Assembly (NCBI GenBank): GCA_904501845.1
Contig: CAJGCH010000156.1
Coordinates: forward strand, 1-6,951
From: an uncultured Bacillaceae bacterium
GTDB lineage: Bacteria > Bacillota > Bacilli > Bacillales > Pradoshiaceae
DNA length: 6,951 bases
Reading direction: 5' to 3'
The position numbers were made by a program, and so were the translations under genes. Positions 1 through 5,493 of the stretch are shown here, piece after piece. Below the pieces are notes generated by a model, which was given only the letters and a program-made list of their open reading frames with translations, had not been told where the DNA came from and did no database searches. The first letter of the stretch is position 1; each line of letters begins with the position of its first letter.

Positions 1-205
1 AACATTTGAATTAGACGATTATGACAAACAATATGTCGTATTTGCTCCAGTAGGAACAGATGATGAAGAAGATTTAATCCATGTCGCTTCGTACACTCCG
101 GATGAAAGCGGAGAAGTCGGCACATTAAACGATATTGAAGATGATGAAGAATGGGCAATGGTAGAAGAGGTCATCAACACATTCTTTGATGATGAAGAAG
201 AATAA
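1..205 (+). CDS. yrzB: DUF1292 family protein YrzB, C-terminal part (5' truncated)
   Basis: An open frame enters from the left edge, with its first complete codon at base 2, and ends at TAA 203-205, giving 67 residues. It begins TFELDDYDKQYVVFAPVG and ends in a very acidic tail (FFDDEEE). The pattern 'F.....YVVFAPVG..DEED...ASY.PDE.GE.G.L..I..DEEW.MVEEVINTF' is that of the small acidic DUF1292 proteins of Firmicutes, which are about 90 residues long, so about 25 N-terminal residues lie outside the window. The function of the family is not known; the protein is presumably cytoplasmic. Its place just upstream of mltG matches B. subtilis yrzB, which lies between yrrK (RuvX-like) and yrrL. A terminator follows directly, so it probably ends the upstream operon. 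Family identification is firm; no function can be assigned. Confidence 0.9.
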   Translation, partial: TFELDDYDKQYVVFAPVGTDDEEDLIHVASYTPDESGEVGTLNDIEDDEEWAMVEEVINTFFDDEEE

Positions 206-220
206 GCGTTTCTATTACGG

Positions 221-255
221 CTCTTCCGATTGATAGTGATCGGGGGAGTTTTTTT
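221..255 (+). terminator. Intrinsic terminator after yrzB
   Basis: The arms CTCTTCCGAT (221-230) and ATCGGGGGAG (239-248) pair over 10 bp with two G-U pairs around an 8-base loop. Seven T residues (249-255) follow immediately. It starts 16 bases after the yrzB stop codon and is a classical Rho-independent terminator that separates yrzB from mltG. Confidence 0.88.
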
Positions 256-263
256 GTTATTAT

Positions 264-287
264 ATTACTGCAAATTACTGCAAATTA
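264..287. repeat. Short tandem repeat, 10-bp unit
   Basis: ATTACTGCAA occurs twice head to tail (264-273 and 274-283), followed by ATTA, giving about 2.4 units. It lies between two terminator-like hairpins in non-coding DNA. It may be a replication-slippage product or a paired protein site; nothing in the sequence decides between them. Confidence 0.6.
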
Positions 288-309
288 TGGTGAAATATGC
301 GAACATATA

Positions 310-341
310 AAAGAAGGAGCTGGGAATCCTTCTTTCTTTTT
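310..341 (+). terminator. Second terminator-like hairpin upstream of mltG
   Basis: AAAGAAGGA (310-318) pairs perfectly with TCCTTCTTT (327-335) around an 8-base loop. One C and then five T residues (337-341) follow. The stem is AT-rich and weaker than the one at 221-255. It may be a backup terminator that stops read-through from yrzB before the mltG promoter. On the other strand the stem is not followed by a T run, so it is probably one-directional. Confidence 0.6.
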
Positions 342-372
342 GATTTTATTTTACAAATTTCTTGTAATTTCA

Positions 373-402
373 TTGACAGACTCCGTAGTGTTTTGCAATA
401 AA
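373..402 (+). promoter_or_regulatory. Probable housekeeping (SigA-type) promoter for mltG
   Basis: A perfect -35 box TTGACA (373-378) is followed, after an 18-base spacer, by AATAAA (397-402; 4 of 6 to TATAAT). TG at 394-395 sits correctly for an extended -10 element. The predicted transcript starts near base 409, about 35 bases before the mltG start codon. The site lies after two terminators, where a promoter for mltG is needed. The -35 is strong and the -10 is only fair. Confidence 0.6.
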
Positions 403-445
403 TAAAGAGGGCAATTGGATAGGAAAGCCATAGGGGGGCAATTAA

Positions 446-1567
446 ATGAATGAAGATAAGCAAGATTGGAAGAAGGAGATGAAATTGAAGCTTCTAGAGC
501 GGCAGAGCGAAGCGAAGGTTGTCAGGAAGATTGTAATGATTTCTTTGGCAGTGTTCATCGCAATCGTCATCGTGACAGCAGCGGCGGGCTATTTCTATAT
601 TTCATCTTCCCTGAAGCCGGTCGATGCGGACAGTAAAGAAACCGTGAAAGTCGAGATACCGATGGGGTCGGGAGTGACCATGATCTCAAATATATTAGAG
701 AAGAACGGTATCATAAAAAATGCGTTAATCTTTAAATACTATGTCAAATTTAATAATGAGGCTAATTTCCAGGCTGGAAACTATAATCTGTCGCCATCGA
801 TGACATTGGATGAAATCATCGATACAATCAAAAGCGGCAAGGTGGCTGAGACATATAAAATCACTATTCCGGAAGGCAGGGACTTAGAAGAAATTGCTGA
901 CGTCATTGCTGATAAGCTCGGTTTGAAGTCAAAGGAAGTCCTGAAAGTGATGAATGACAAGAAATTCATCAAAAGCATGATGGATGTGTACCCGGATTTG
1001 ATTACAGATGAGGTCCTTGCTGAGGATATCCGTTATCCGCTTGAAGGATATCTATATCCTGCGACCTATTCATTCTATGAGGAGGATCCCTCCATTGAAT
1101 CTGTTCTCAACACGATGATTGGGAAGACAAAAGAAGTAATCGGTAAATATACAGAAGCAATGGGAGATGAGTGGACGGTCCATGAGCTTCTCACGATGGC
1201 TTCCTTAATTGAGGAGGAAGCGACTGAGCAAGCGGACCGGGATAAAATTTCAGCTGTCTTCCAGAACAGGATGAAAATCGATATGCCGCTTCAAACAGAC
1301 CCGACCGTTTTATATGCGCTCGGTGAACATAAAGACCGCGTCACATACAAGGACCTAGAAGTCGATTCTCCGTATAATCTGTATCGCAATAAGGGATTAA
1401 CACCTGGGCCAATCTCCAATGCAGGGGAGACGTCCATCACTGCTGCACTGAACCCAGCCGACATCAAGGATTTATATTTCCTAGCGACTCCTTCCGGTGA
1501 AGTTCTCTTTAATGAAACCTTGGAGGAGCACAATAAGGATAAGGCAAAGCATATTACGAATAATTAG
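446..1567 (+). CDS. mltG: Endolytic peptidoglycan transglycosylase MltG (YceG-like, YrrL)
   Basis: A 373-residue protein of the YceG/MltG family, which cleaves nascent peptidoglycan glycan strands at the outer face of the membrane and is thought to end strand growth. The N terminus is charged and cytoplasmic (1-28), followed by one membrane anchor at about 29-52. The LysM-like subdomain covers about 66-133 and the catalytic domain about 135-370. Family motifs are visible: YPLEGYLYPATY (197-208), ASLIEEEAT (252-260), LQTDPTVLYALG (282-293) and SPYNLYRNKGLTPGPISNAG (308-327). E256 aligns with the catalytic Glu of E. coli MltG (E218 in ASIVEKET). The start is ATG 446 with an AGGGGGG ribosome binding site at 432-438 (7-base gap). 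Promoter and terminator flank it, so it may be monocistronic. Its placement between yrzB and yrrM matches B. subtilis yrrL. Identification is very secure; the enzyme activity rests on family knowledge. Confidence 0.95.
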   Translation: MNEDKQDWKKEMKLKLLERQSEAKVVRKIVMISLAVFIAIVIVTAAAGYFYISSSLKPVDADSKETVKVEIPMGSGVTMISNILEKNGIIKNALIFKYYVKFNNEANFQAGNYNLSPSMTLDEIIDTIKSGKVAETYKITIPEGRDLEEIADVIADKLGLKSKEVLKVMNDKKFIKSMMDVYPDLITDEVLAEDIRYPLEGYLYPATYSFYEEDPSIESVLNTMIGKTKEVIGKYTEAMGDEWTVHELLTMASLIEEEATEQADRDKISAVFQNRMKIDMPLQTDPTVLYALGEHKDRVTYKDLEVDSPYNLYRNKGLTPGPISNAGETSITAALNPADIKDLYFLATPSGEVLFNETLEEHNKDKAKHITNN

Positions 1568-1623
1568 CATTATTTGGGGGAAGGATTGATAATAAGAAAC
1601 ATTTCCCTTCCCTATCCTATCTA

Positions 1624-1632
1624 TGCTAAAAT
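1624..1632 (+). promoter_or_regulatory. Candidate extended -10 promoter upstream of trmR
   Basis: TGCTAAAAT at 1624-1632 is a TGn extended -10 element joined to TAAAAT (5 of 6 to consensus). No good -35 lies at 16-19 bases; the best upstream box, TTGATA at 1586-1591, is too far away. Transcription would start near 1639, just before the two hairpins at 1645-1693. It is the only reasonable promoter I see for the trmR-trhP1-trhP2-udk group. Confidence 0.4.
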
Positions 1633-1644
1633 AATCGAAGTGTA

Positions 1645-1661
1645 AATTTCGACACGAAATT
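1645..1661 (+). other. Small perfect hairpin next to the trmR leader terminator
   Basis: AATTTCG (1645-1651) and CGAAATT (1655-1661) are exact inverted repeats around the three-base loop ACA. The element ends one base before the terminator stem that starts at 1663. It may be a structured 5' end of the trmR transcript or part of a paired-hairpin leader; the role is unknown. Confidence 0.5.
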
Positions 1662-1662
1662 A

Positions 1663-1693
1663 AGAAAGCCGTTGCTGGCTTTCTCATTTTTTT
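1663..1693 (+). terminator. Intrinsic terminator between mltG and trmR
   Basis: AGAAAGCC (1663-1670) and GGCTTTCT (1677-1684) form a perfect 8-bp stem with a 6-base loop, followed by CA and seven T residues (1687-1693). It should end mltG transcription. Because the trmR promoter candidate lies upstream of it, it could also act as an attenuator for the trmR operon. Confidence 0.8.
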
Positions 1694-1715
1694 GGAAAAA
1701 GGAAGTTTAGGATTT

Positions 1716-1720
1716 GGAGG
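1716..1720 (+). promoter_or_regulatory. Ribosome binding site that fixes the trmR start
   Basis: GGAGG at 1716-1720 stands 7 bases before ATG 1728. It rules out the longer reading from TTG 1692, which would begin inside the T tract of the terminator and has no Shine-Dalgarno sequence. Confidence 0.88.
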
Positions 1721-1727
1721 AATCAGG

Positions 1728-2390
1728 ATGAATGAGAATCTCAATCGCTATTTGGAAGCTCTTGCTCCGATGCGCAATGATCTCCTAATGGAAATGGAAG
1801 ATTATGCGAAAGCTAATGGTGTGCCGATTATGGAATTATCGGGTATGGAGCCGCTTCTGCAGATTCTAAAAATCCATAAACCGCGACATATATTAGAAAT
1901 TGGCACGGCAATCGGCTATTCTGCGCTAAGAATGGCGTATATCTTGCCGGATGCGACGATCGTGACCATTGAACGTGATGAAGATCGGTTAGCTAAAGCT
2001 TATGAATATATTGAACGAGCCAGCATGGGAAATCGTGTTTTGGTCATAAAAGGGGATGCCCTTGAGACCGAGCATCTTGTTTCCTTGCAGGGACCATTTG
2101 ATTGCCTGTTTATTGATGCGGCTAAGGGCCAATATCAGCGCTTCTTTGAAATGTATGAGAAATATTTGGTTCCCGGCGGGATTATCTACACAGATAATGT
2201 ACTCTTTAAGGGATTAGTAGCAGAAGAATTGGAATCAATTGAATCCAAGCGTACCAGAAACTTGGTGAAGAAGATTAAAGGATACAATGAATGGCTAATT
2301 TCGCATAAAGACTATGAGACAGTCATACTCCCGGTTGGAGATGGATTGGCCATTAGTGTGAAGAAGGGGGATTCGCATGAAAAAGCCTGA
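1728..2390 (+). CDS. trmR: tRNA 5-hydroxyuridine methyltransferase TrmR (YrrM)
   Basis: A 220-residue class I SAM-dependent O-methyltransferase (family 3, the COMT-like metal-dependent group). In B. subtilis the orthologue methylates 5-hydroxyuridine at wobble position 34 of certain tRNAs to 5-methoxyuridine. SAM motif I is LEIGTAIGYSALRMA (56-70). The acidic end of strand 2 is IERD (81-84), with E82 expected to hold the SAM ribose. FIDAAKGQY (128-136) and YTDNVL (154-159) supply the likely metal ligands D130, D156 and N157. The length is close to B. subtilis YrrM (about 217). The start is ATG 1728, chosen for its GGAGG site. The last 14 bases overlap trhP1, whose RBS lies inside this gene, so translation is probably coupled. 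The two following genes make the substrate of this enzyme, which strongly supports the tRNA role over a catechol-type methyltransferase. Confidence 0.92.
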   Translation: MNENLNRYLEALAPMRNDLLMEMEDYAKANGVPIMELSGMEPLLQILKIHKPRHILEIGTAIGYSALRMAYILPDATIVTIERDEDRLAKAYEYIERASMGNRVLVIKGDALETEHLVSLQGPFDCLFIDAAKGQYQRFFEMYEKYLVPGGIIYTDNVLFKGLVAEELESIESKRTRNLVKKIKGYNEWLISHKDYETVILPVGDGLAISVKKGDSHEKA

Positions 2391-3306
2391 ACTTTTAGTG
2401 ACGCCAACAAAGATAGAAGATATCGAACCGTTAATGATGGCAGGAGCGGATGCTTTTGTCATCGGTGAACAGCGATACGGTCTGAGACTTGCAGGAGAAT
2501 TTGATCGTGAGGCTGTGAAATCAGCCATCGAGATTGCTCATCAAGGTGGCAAGAAAGTGTATGTGGCCATGAATGCCATATTCCATAATGAGAAGGTTGA
2601 TGAACTTGCAGATTACCTGCGCTTTCTTGATGAAGTAGGAGCGGACGCTGTTCTTTTCGGAGACCCTGCTGTCTTAATGGCGGCTAGGGAAGCAACGCCT
2701 AATATGCCATTGCATTGGAACACCGAAACGACGGCGACGAACTGGTTCACATGCAATTATTGGGGCCGCAAAGGTGCGAAACGAGCTGTTTTGGCGAGGG
2801 AAATCAATATGGATGCCATCGTTGAGACAAAAGAAAACGCAGAAGTGGAAATAGAAGTGCAGGTGCATGGGATGACGGCGATGTTCCAGTCGAAACGTCA
2901 TTTGATCGGCAACTACTTCAACTATCAAGGCAGGGATATGAAGGTCGATGATCTTGAAGCAGACGGACATCTTTTCCTCCATGATCCTGAGCGGAATACG
3001 AAGTATCCGATCTTTGAGGATGAAAATGGAACACATATCATGAGCCCAAATGATATATGCATCATCGACGAGCTTACAGAGATGGTGGAAGCAGGCGTCG
3101 ATTCCTTCAAGATTGATGGAATTCTTAAGGAGCCAGAATATATCGTGGCGGTGACAAAGCTTTACCGCAAGGCCATTGATCTTTGTGCGGAAAACCCAGA
3201 TGCGTACGAAGAGGCAAAAGAGAGCCTGCTTGAAGAGGCAGAGAACCTGCAGCCGGAAAACAGAATGTTAGATACGGGATTCTTCTTTAAGGAGACAGTT
3301 TATTAA
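2377..3306 (+). CDS. trhP1: U32-family tRNA uridine 5-hydroxylation protein TrhP1 (YrrN)
   Basis: A 309-residue protein of the peptidase U32 family. Despite the family name, YrrN and YrrO of B. subtilis (like E. coli TrhP/YegQ) are needed for prephenate-dependent formation of 5-hydroxyuridine at tRNA position 34, and no protease role is expected. Core U32 features are present: KPELLVTPTKIEDIEPLMMAGADAFVIG near the N terminus (3-30), EVQVHG (160-165) and the late motif GVDSFKIDGILKEPEYI (240-256). Where TrhP2 has the two signature cysteines this protein has A168 and H175, and the CC..C group is absent, so it probably cannot bind the Fe-S cluster itself. It ends without the extra C-terminal domain of TrhP2. 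The start is ATG 2377 with AAGGGGG at 2364-2370, overlapping trmR by 14 bases. It likely works as a partner of TrhP2. Confidence 0.9.
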   Translation: MKKPELLVTPTKIEDIEPLMMAGADAFVIGEQRYGLRLAGEFDREAVKSAIEIAHQGGKKVYVAMNAIFHNEKVDELADYLRFLDEVGADAVLFGDPAVLMAAREATPNMPLHWNTETTATNWFTCNYWGRKGAKRAVLAREINMDAIVETKENAEVEIEVQVHGMTAMFQSKRHLIGNYFNYQGRDMKVDDLEADGHLFLHDPERNTKYPIFEDENGTHIMSPNDICIIDELTEMVEAGVDSFKIDGILKEPEYIVAVTKLYRKAIDLCAENPDAYEEAKESLLEEAENLQPENRMLDTGFFFKETVY

Positions 3307-3315
3307 CAAGGAAAT

Positions 3316-3321
3316 GGAGGA
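3316..3321 (+). promoter_or_regulatory. Ribosome binding site that fixes the trhP2 start
   Basis: GGAGGA at 3316-3321 lies 7 bases before ATG 3329, ideal spacing. The upstream in-frame ATG at 3314 overlaps this site and has no properly spaced Shine-Dalgarno; AAGGA at 3309-3313 touches it directly. ATG 3329 is therefore preferred and removes five residues. Confidence 0.82.
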
Positions 3322-3328
3322 AGACCAA

Positions 3329-4597
3329 ATGTCCGTTGTAGAGAAGGAAATTTCAAAAGTGATTGACGGAAAACGCGTCATCGTGAAGAAACCGGAATTA
3401 CTGGCTCCTGCCGGTAACCTTGAAAAATTAAAGATTGCTGTCCGTTATGGGGCAGATGCCGTATTTATCGGCGGGCAGGAATACGGGCTGCGCTCGAACG
3501 CCGGTAACTTTTCGATTGAGGAAATGAAGGAAGGCGTTGACTTTGCGAACCAATATGGCGCGAAGATTTATGTTACAACGAATATATTTGCCCATAACGA
3601 AAATATGCCGGGCCTTGATGGATACCTAAAGGATATTGAATCCGCGGGTGTAACTGGAATCATTGTCGCAGACCCGCTCATTATCGAGACCTGCAAAAAA
3701 GCAGCACCAAAGCTTGAGATTCACTTGAGCACACAGCAATCCTTATCTAACTGGAAGGCCATTCAATTCTGGAAGGAGGAAGGTCTTGACCGGGTTGTGC
3801 TTGCACGTGAAACAAGCGGAGATGAAATTCGGGAGATGAAGGAGAAAGTCGACATTGAGATTGAAACCTTCATTCATGGAGCAATGTGTATTGCCTATTC
3901 TGGCCGCTGTACTCTTTCCAATCACATGACTGCCCGTGATTCCAATCGCGGCGGCTGCTGCCAGTCTTGCCGCTGGGATTATGACCTATATGCAGAAACG
4001 AAGGACGGAGAAAAGCCGCTATTTGAAGAAGGGGATGCACCGTTTGCGATGAGTCCAAAAGACTTGACGCTCGTTCAATCCATCCCGCGCATGATTGAGA
4101 TGGGCATTGACAGTTTGAAAATTGAAGGCCGGATGAAATCCATCCACTATATCGCGACCGTTGTCAGTGTCTACCGTAAAGTGATAGATGCCTATTGCCA
4201 GGATCCTGATAACTTCGTCTTTAAGCAAGAATGGATCCAGGAATTGGACAAGTGTGCTAACCGCGAAACGGCACCAGCTTTCTTTGAAGGCGTGCCAAGC
4301 TATAAAGAGCAAATGTTTGGCAATCATAGTAAACAAACAACTTATGATTTCGCAGGGCTTGTCTTATCATATGATGAAGACACATCCATGGTAACATTAC
4401 AGCAAAGAAACTATTTTAAACCGGGGGACGAGATTGAATTCTTCGGCCCGAATATCGATAACTTTAAGCAAATCGTCGGGACAATTTGGGATGAGGAAGG
4501 CAATGAACTTGACGCCGCTAGACACCCATTGATGATTGTGCGTTTGAAGGTCGATAAGCCGGTTCATCCATATGATATGATGAGAAAGGGGAATTAA
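3329..4597 (+). CDS. trhP2: U32-family tRNA uridine 5-hydroxylase TrhP2 (YrrO)
   Basis: A 422-residue U32-family protein, partner of TrhP1 in making 5-hydroxyuridine-34 of tRNA from a prephenate-dependent reaction. The core runs from KKPELLAPAGNLEKLKIAVRYGADAVFIGG (20-49) to DSLKIEGRMKSIHYIATVV (261-279). The family signature is visible at 179-197 (E.F.HGAMC....GRC.LS), followed by RGGCCQSC (207-214). Cysteines 187, 194, 210, 211 and 214 include the expected iron-sulfur ligands. A separate C-terminal domain (about 337-420, with DFAGLVLSYDED and FKPGDEIEFFGP) matches the U32 C-terminal beta domain. The start is ATG 3329, 22 bases after trhP1 ends. The gene is 6 bases from udk. Family and role are well supported by context; the older label 'collagenase-like protease' should not be read as the function. 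Confidence 0.92.
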   Translation: MSVVEKEISKVIDGKRVIVKKPELLAPAGNLEKLKIAVRYGADAVFIGGQEYGLRSNAGNFSIEEMKEGVDFANQYGAKIYVTTNIFAHNENMPGLDGYLKDIESAGVTGIIVADPLIIETCKKAAPKLEIHLSTQQSLSNWKAIQFWKEEGLDRVVLARETSGDEIREMKEKVDIEIETFIHGAMCIAYSGRCTLSNHMTARDSNRGGCCQSCRWDYDLYAETKDGEKPLFEEGDAPFAMSPKDLTLVQSIPRMIEMGIDSLKIEGRMKSIHYIATVVSVYRKVIDAYCQDPDNFVFKQEWIQELDKCANRETAPAFFEGVPSYKEQMFGNHSKQTTYDFAGLVLSYDEDTSMVTLQQRNYFKPGDEIEFFGPNIDNFKQIVGTIWDEEGNELDAARHPLMIVRLKVDKPVHPYDMMRKGN

Positions 4598-4603
4598 TCT
4601 ATT

Positions 4604-5236
4604 ATGACAAAGCCGATTGTCATCGGGGTAGCCGGAGGCTCGGGTTCAGGGAAAACGAGTGTAACCAAATCAATTTACGAGAAATTTAAAGGTCATTCCA
4701 TTATGATTTTGGAACAGGACTATTATTATAAAGATCAAAGCCATCTTCCTTTTGAGGAGCGCTTGAAAACGAATTATGACCATCCGCTTGCATTTGACAA
4801 TGACCTTCTTCTTGAGCACATCCATAAATTGCTCAATTATGAGAGCATTGACAAGCCTGTCTATGATTATGCGATGCATACGAGATCAGAGGAAGTTATC
4901 CATGTCGAGCCAAAGGATGTTATTATCCTTGAGGGGATTCTTGTCCTTGAAGATGAGCGTCTTCGTGATATAATGGACATTAAATTATTTGTCGACACAG
5001 ATGCCGACCTTCGTATCATTCGCCGTATGATGCGCGATATCAAAGAAAGAGGCCGTTCTATTGATTCGGTTATTGAGCAATACACCTCTGTTGTAAGGCC
5101 AATGCATAATCAGTTTATCGAGCCGACGAAACGCTATGCTGATGTCATCATCCCAGAAGGCGGCCATAACTTCGTTGCGATTGATTTAATGGTAACGAAG
5201 ATCCAAACAATTCTTGAACAAAAATCAATGTTATAG
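4604..5236 (+). CDS. udk: Uridine kinase (uridine/cytidine salvage)
   Basis: A 210-residue P-loop kinase that phosphorylates uridine and cytidine to UMP and CMP, using ATP or GTP, in cytoplasmic pyrimidine salvage. The Walker A loop is GGSGSGKTS (11-19), with K17 and T18 at the phosphates. EQDYYYKDQSH (37-47) carries D39, the expected catalytic Asp. The nucleoside-binding segments NYDHPLAFD (57-65) and YDYAMHTR (87-94) follow. Next come ILEGILVL (108-115), a lid with DLRIIRRMMRDIKERGRS (135-152) and the C-terminal PTKRYADVIIPEGG (174-187). The length agrees with B. subtilis Udk (about 211). ATG 4604 is 6 bases after the trhP2 stop. The nearest Shine-Dalgarno, AAAGGGG at 4585-4591, has a rather long 12-base gap, so translation may depend on ribosomes arriving from trhP2. 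No hairpin terminator follows; read-through towards greA is possible. Confidence 0.95.
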   Translation: MTKPIVIGVAGGSGSGKTSVTKSIYEKFKGHSIMILEQDYYYKDQSHLPFEERLKTNYDHPLAFDNDLLLEHIHKLLNYESIDKPVYDYAMHTRSEEVIHVEPKDVIILEGILVLEDERLRDIMDIKLFVDTDADLRIIRRMMRDIKERGRSIDSVIEQYTSVVRPMHNQFIEPTKRYADVIIPEGGHNFVAIDLMVTKIQTILEQKSML

Positions 5237-5268
5237 CACTTGGATAGACTGTTAATTTTTTCTAAATT

Positions 5269-5297
5269 TTTCCTTTTAGGTTGAACAATTTTATAAA
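5269..5297 (+). promoter_or_regulatory. Weak promoter candidate upstream of greA
   Basis: TATAAA at 5292-5297 (5 of 6 to the -10 consensus) has a poor -35 box, TTTCCT at 5269-5274, with a 17-base spacer. It would give a leader of about 190 bases containing all the structured elements ahead of greA. The region is AT-rich, so chance matches are likely. Confidence 0.25.
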
Positions 5298-5359
5298 TAA
5301 TTTGAAAAAATCGATAGACAAATCCTGAAAAACACACTAAGCTAACAAGGAGAGCTATT

Positions 5360-5389
5360 ATGCGCGTTTGGAAACAAACGCGCAATTAA
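5360..5389 (+). CDS. Putative 9-residue leader peptide upstream of greA
   Basis: ATG 5360-5362 opens a nine-codon frame, MRVWKQTRN, closed by TAA 5387-5389. It has a near-ideal Shine-Dalgarno, AAGGAG at 5347-5352, 7 bases before the ATG. The frame lies almost wholly within a perfect 10-bp hairpin (5361-5384), so a ribosome translating it must melt the stem. This is the layout of translated attenuator leaders, but no antibiotic-arrest motif or amino-acid run that I recognise is present. The ORF is very short and could be accidental; the combination of SD, spacing and hairpin is the reason for listing it. It lies 105 bases before the greA start. Confidence 0.4.
   Translation: MRVWKQTRN
5361..5384 (+). 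other. Perfect 10-bp hairpin with GAAA tetraloop in the greA leader
   Basis: TGCGCGTTTG (5361-5370) and CAAACGCGCA (5375-5384) are exact complements around the loop GAAA, a stable GNRA-type tetraloop. No T tract follows (the next bases are ATTAATATACC), so it is not a canonical intrinsic terminator. It is the most GC-rich and stable element in an otherwise AT-rich gap. Roles to consider are a 3' end of the udk mRNA, a translation-responsive leader structure, or an RNA stability element. Confidence 0.75.
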
Positions 5390-5406
5390 TATACCATTAG
5401 GTATAT
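5389..5406. repeat. 18-bp inverted repeat upstream of greA
   Basis: ATATACC (5389-5395), spacer ATTA, then GGTATAT (5400-5406) form a perfect 7-bp inverted repeat with a 4-base spacer. It directly follows the GAAA hairpin. It is AT-rich, so it is weak as RNA but plausible as a dimeric repressor operator. No known operator consensus was recognised. Confidence 0.4.
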
Positions 5407-5418
5407 ACATACAAATAC

Positions 5419-5470
5419 GGTGAATATATATATACATGTATCACCAGAAGCTTTTTTTGCTGCATGGTGA
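5419..5470 (+). promoter_or_regulatory. Overlapping, mutually exclusive hairpins before greA
   Basis: Stem A pairs GGTGA (5419-5423) with TCACC (5441-5445) and continues inward (5425-5429 with 5436-5440, one G-U pair, one bulged A). A run of seven T (5452-5458) begins 6 bases later. Stem B pairs TCACCA (5441-5446) with TGGTGA (5465-5470) and AGC with GCT, leaving the seven T in its loop. Both stems need the TCACC segment, so only one can form at a time. The geometry resembles an attenuator, but stem A is weak and separated from its T run. Confidence 0.3.
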
Positions 5471-5493
5471 AAGTACAGAAGGAGTGAATTTTT

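Noticed and set aside
275..463. Minus-strand 62-residue frame with a hydrophobic start
   Set aside because: It covers the mltG promoter, RBS and start codon and one of the terminators. No Shine-Dalgarno or known family is visible; its hydrophobicity follows from AT-rich DNA.
1692..1727. Twelve-codon N-terminal extension of trmR from TTG 1692
   Set aside because: It starts inside the T tract of an intrinsic terminator and has no Shine-Dalgarno; ATG 1728 has GGAGG at 7 bases and gives the usual family length.
2674..3036. Minus-strand 120-residue frame inside trhP1
   Set aside because: It is a shadow of a well-supported gene, with His/Phe/Arg-rich low-information sequence and no recognisable motif.
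3314..3328. Five-codon extension of trhP2 from ATG 3314
   Set aside because: That ATG overlaps the Shine-Dalgarno used by ATG 3329 and has no well-spaced site of its own.
4019..4336. Minus-strand 105-residue frame inside trhP2
   Set aside because: It lies fully antisense to conserved coding sequence, with no motif and no initiation signal.
5361..5384. The GAAA hairpin as an ordinary intrinsic terminator of udk
   Set aside because: No T tract follows it on either strand; listed as a structure of unknown role instead.
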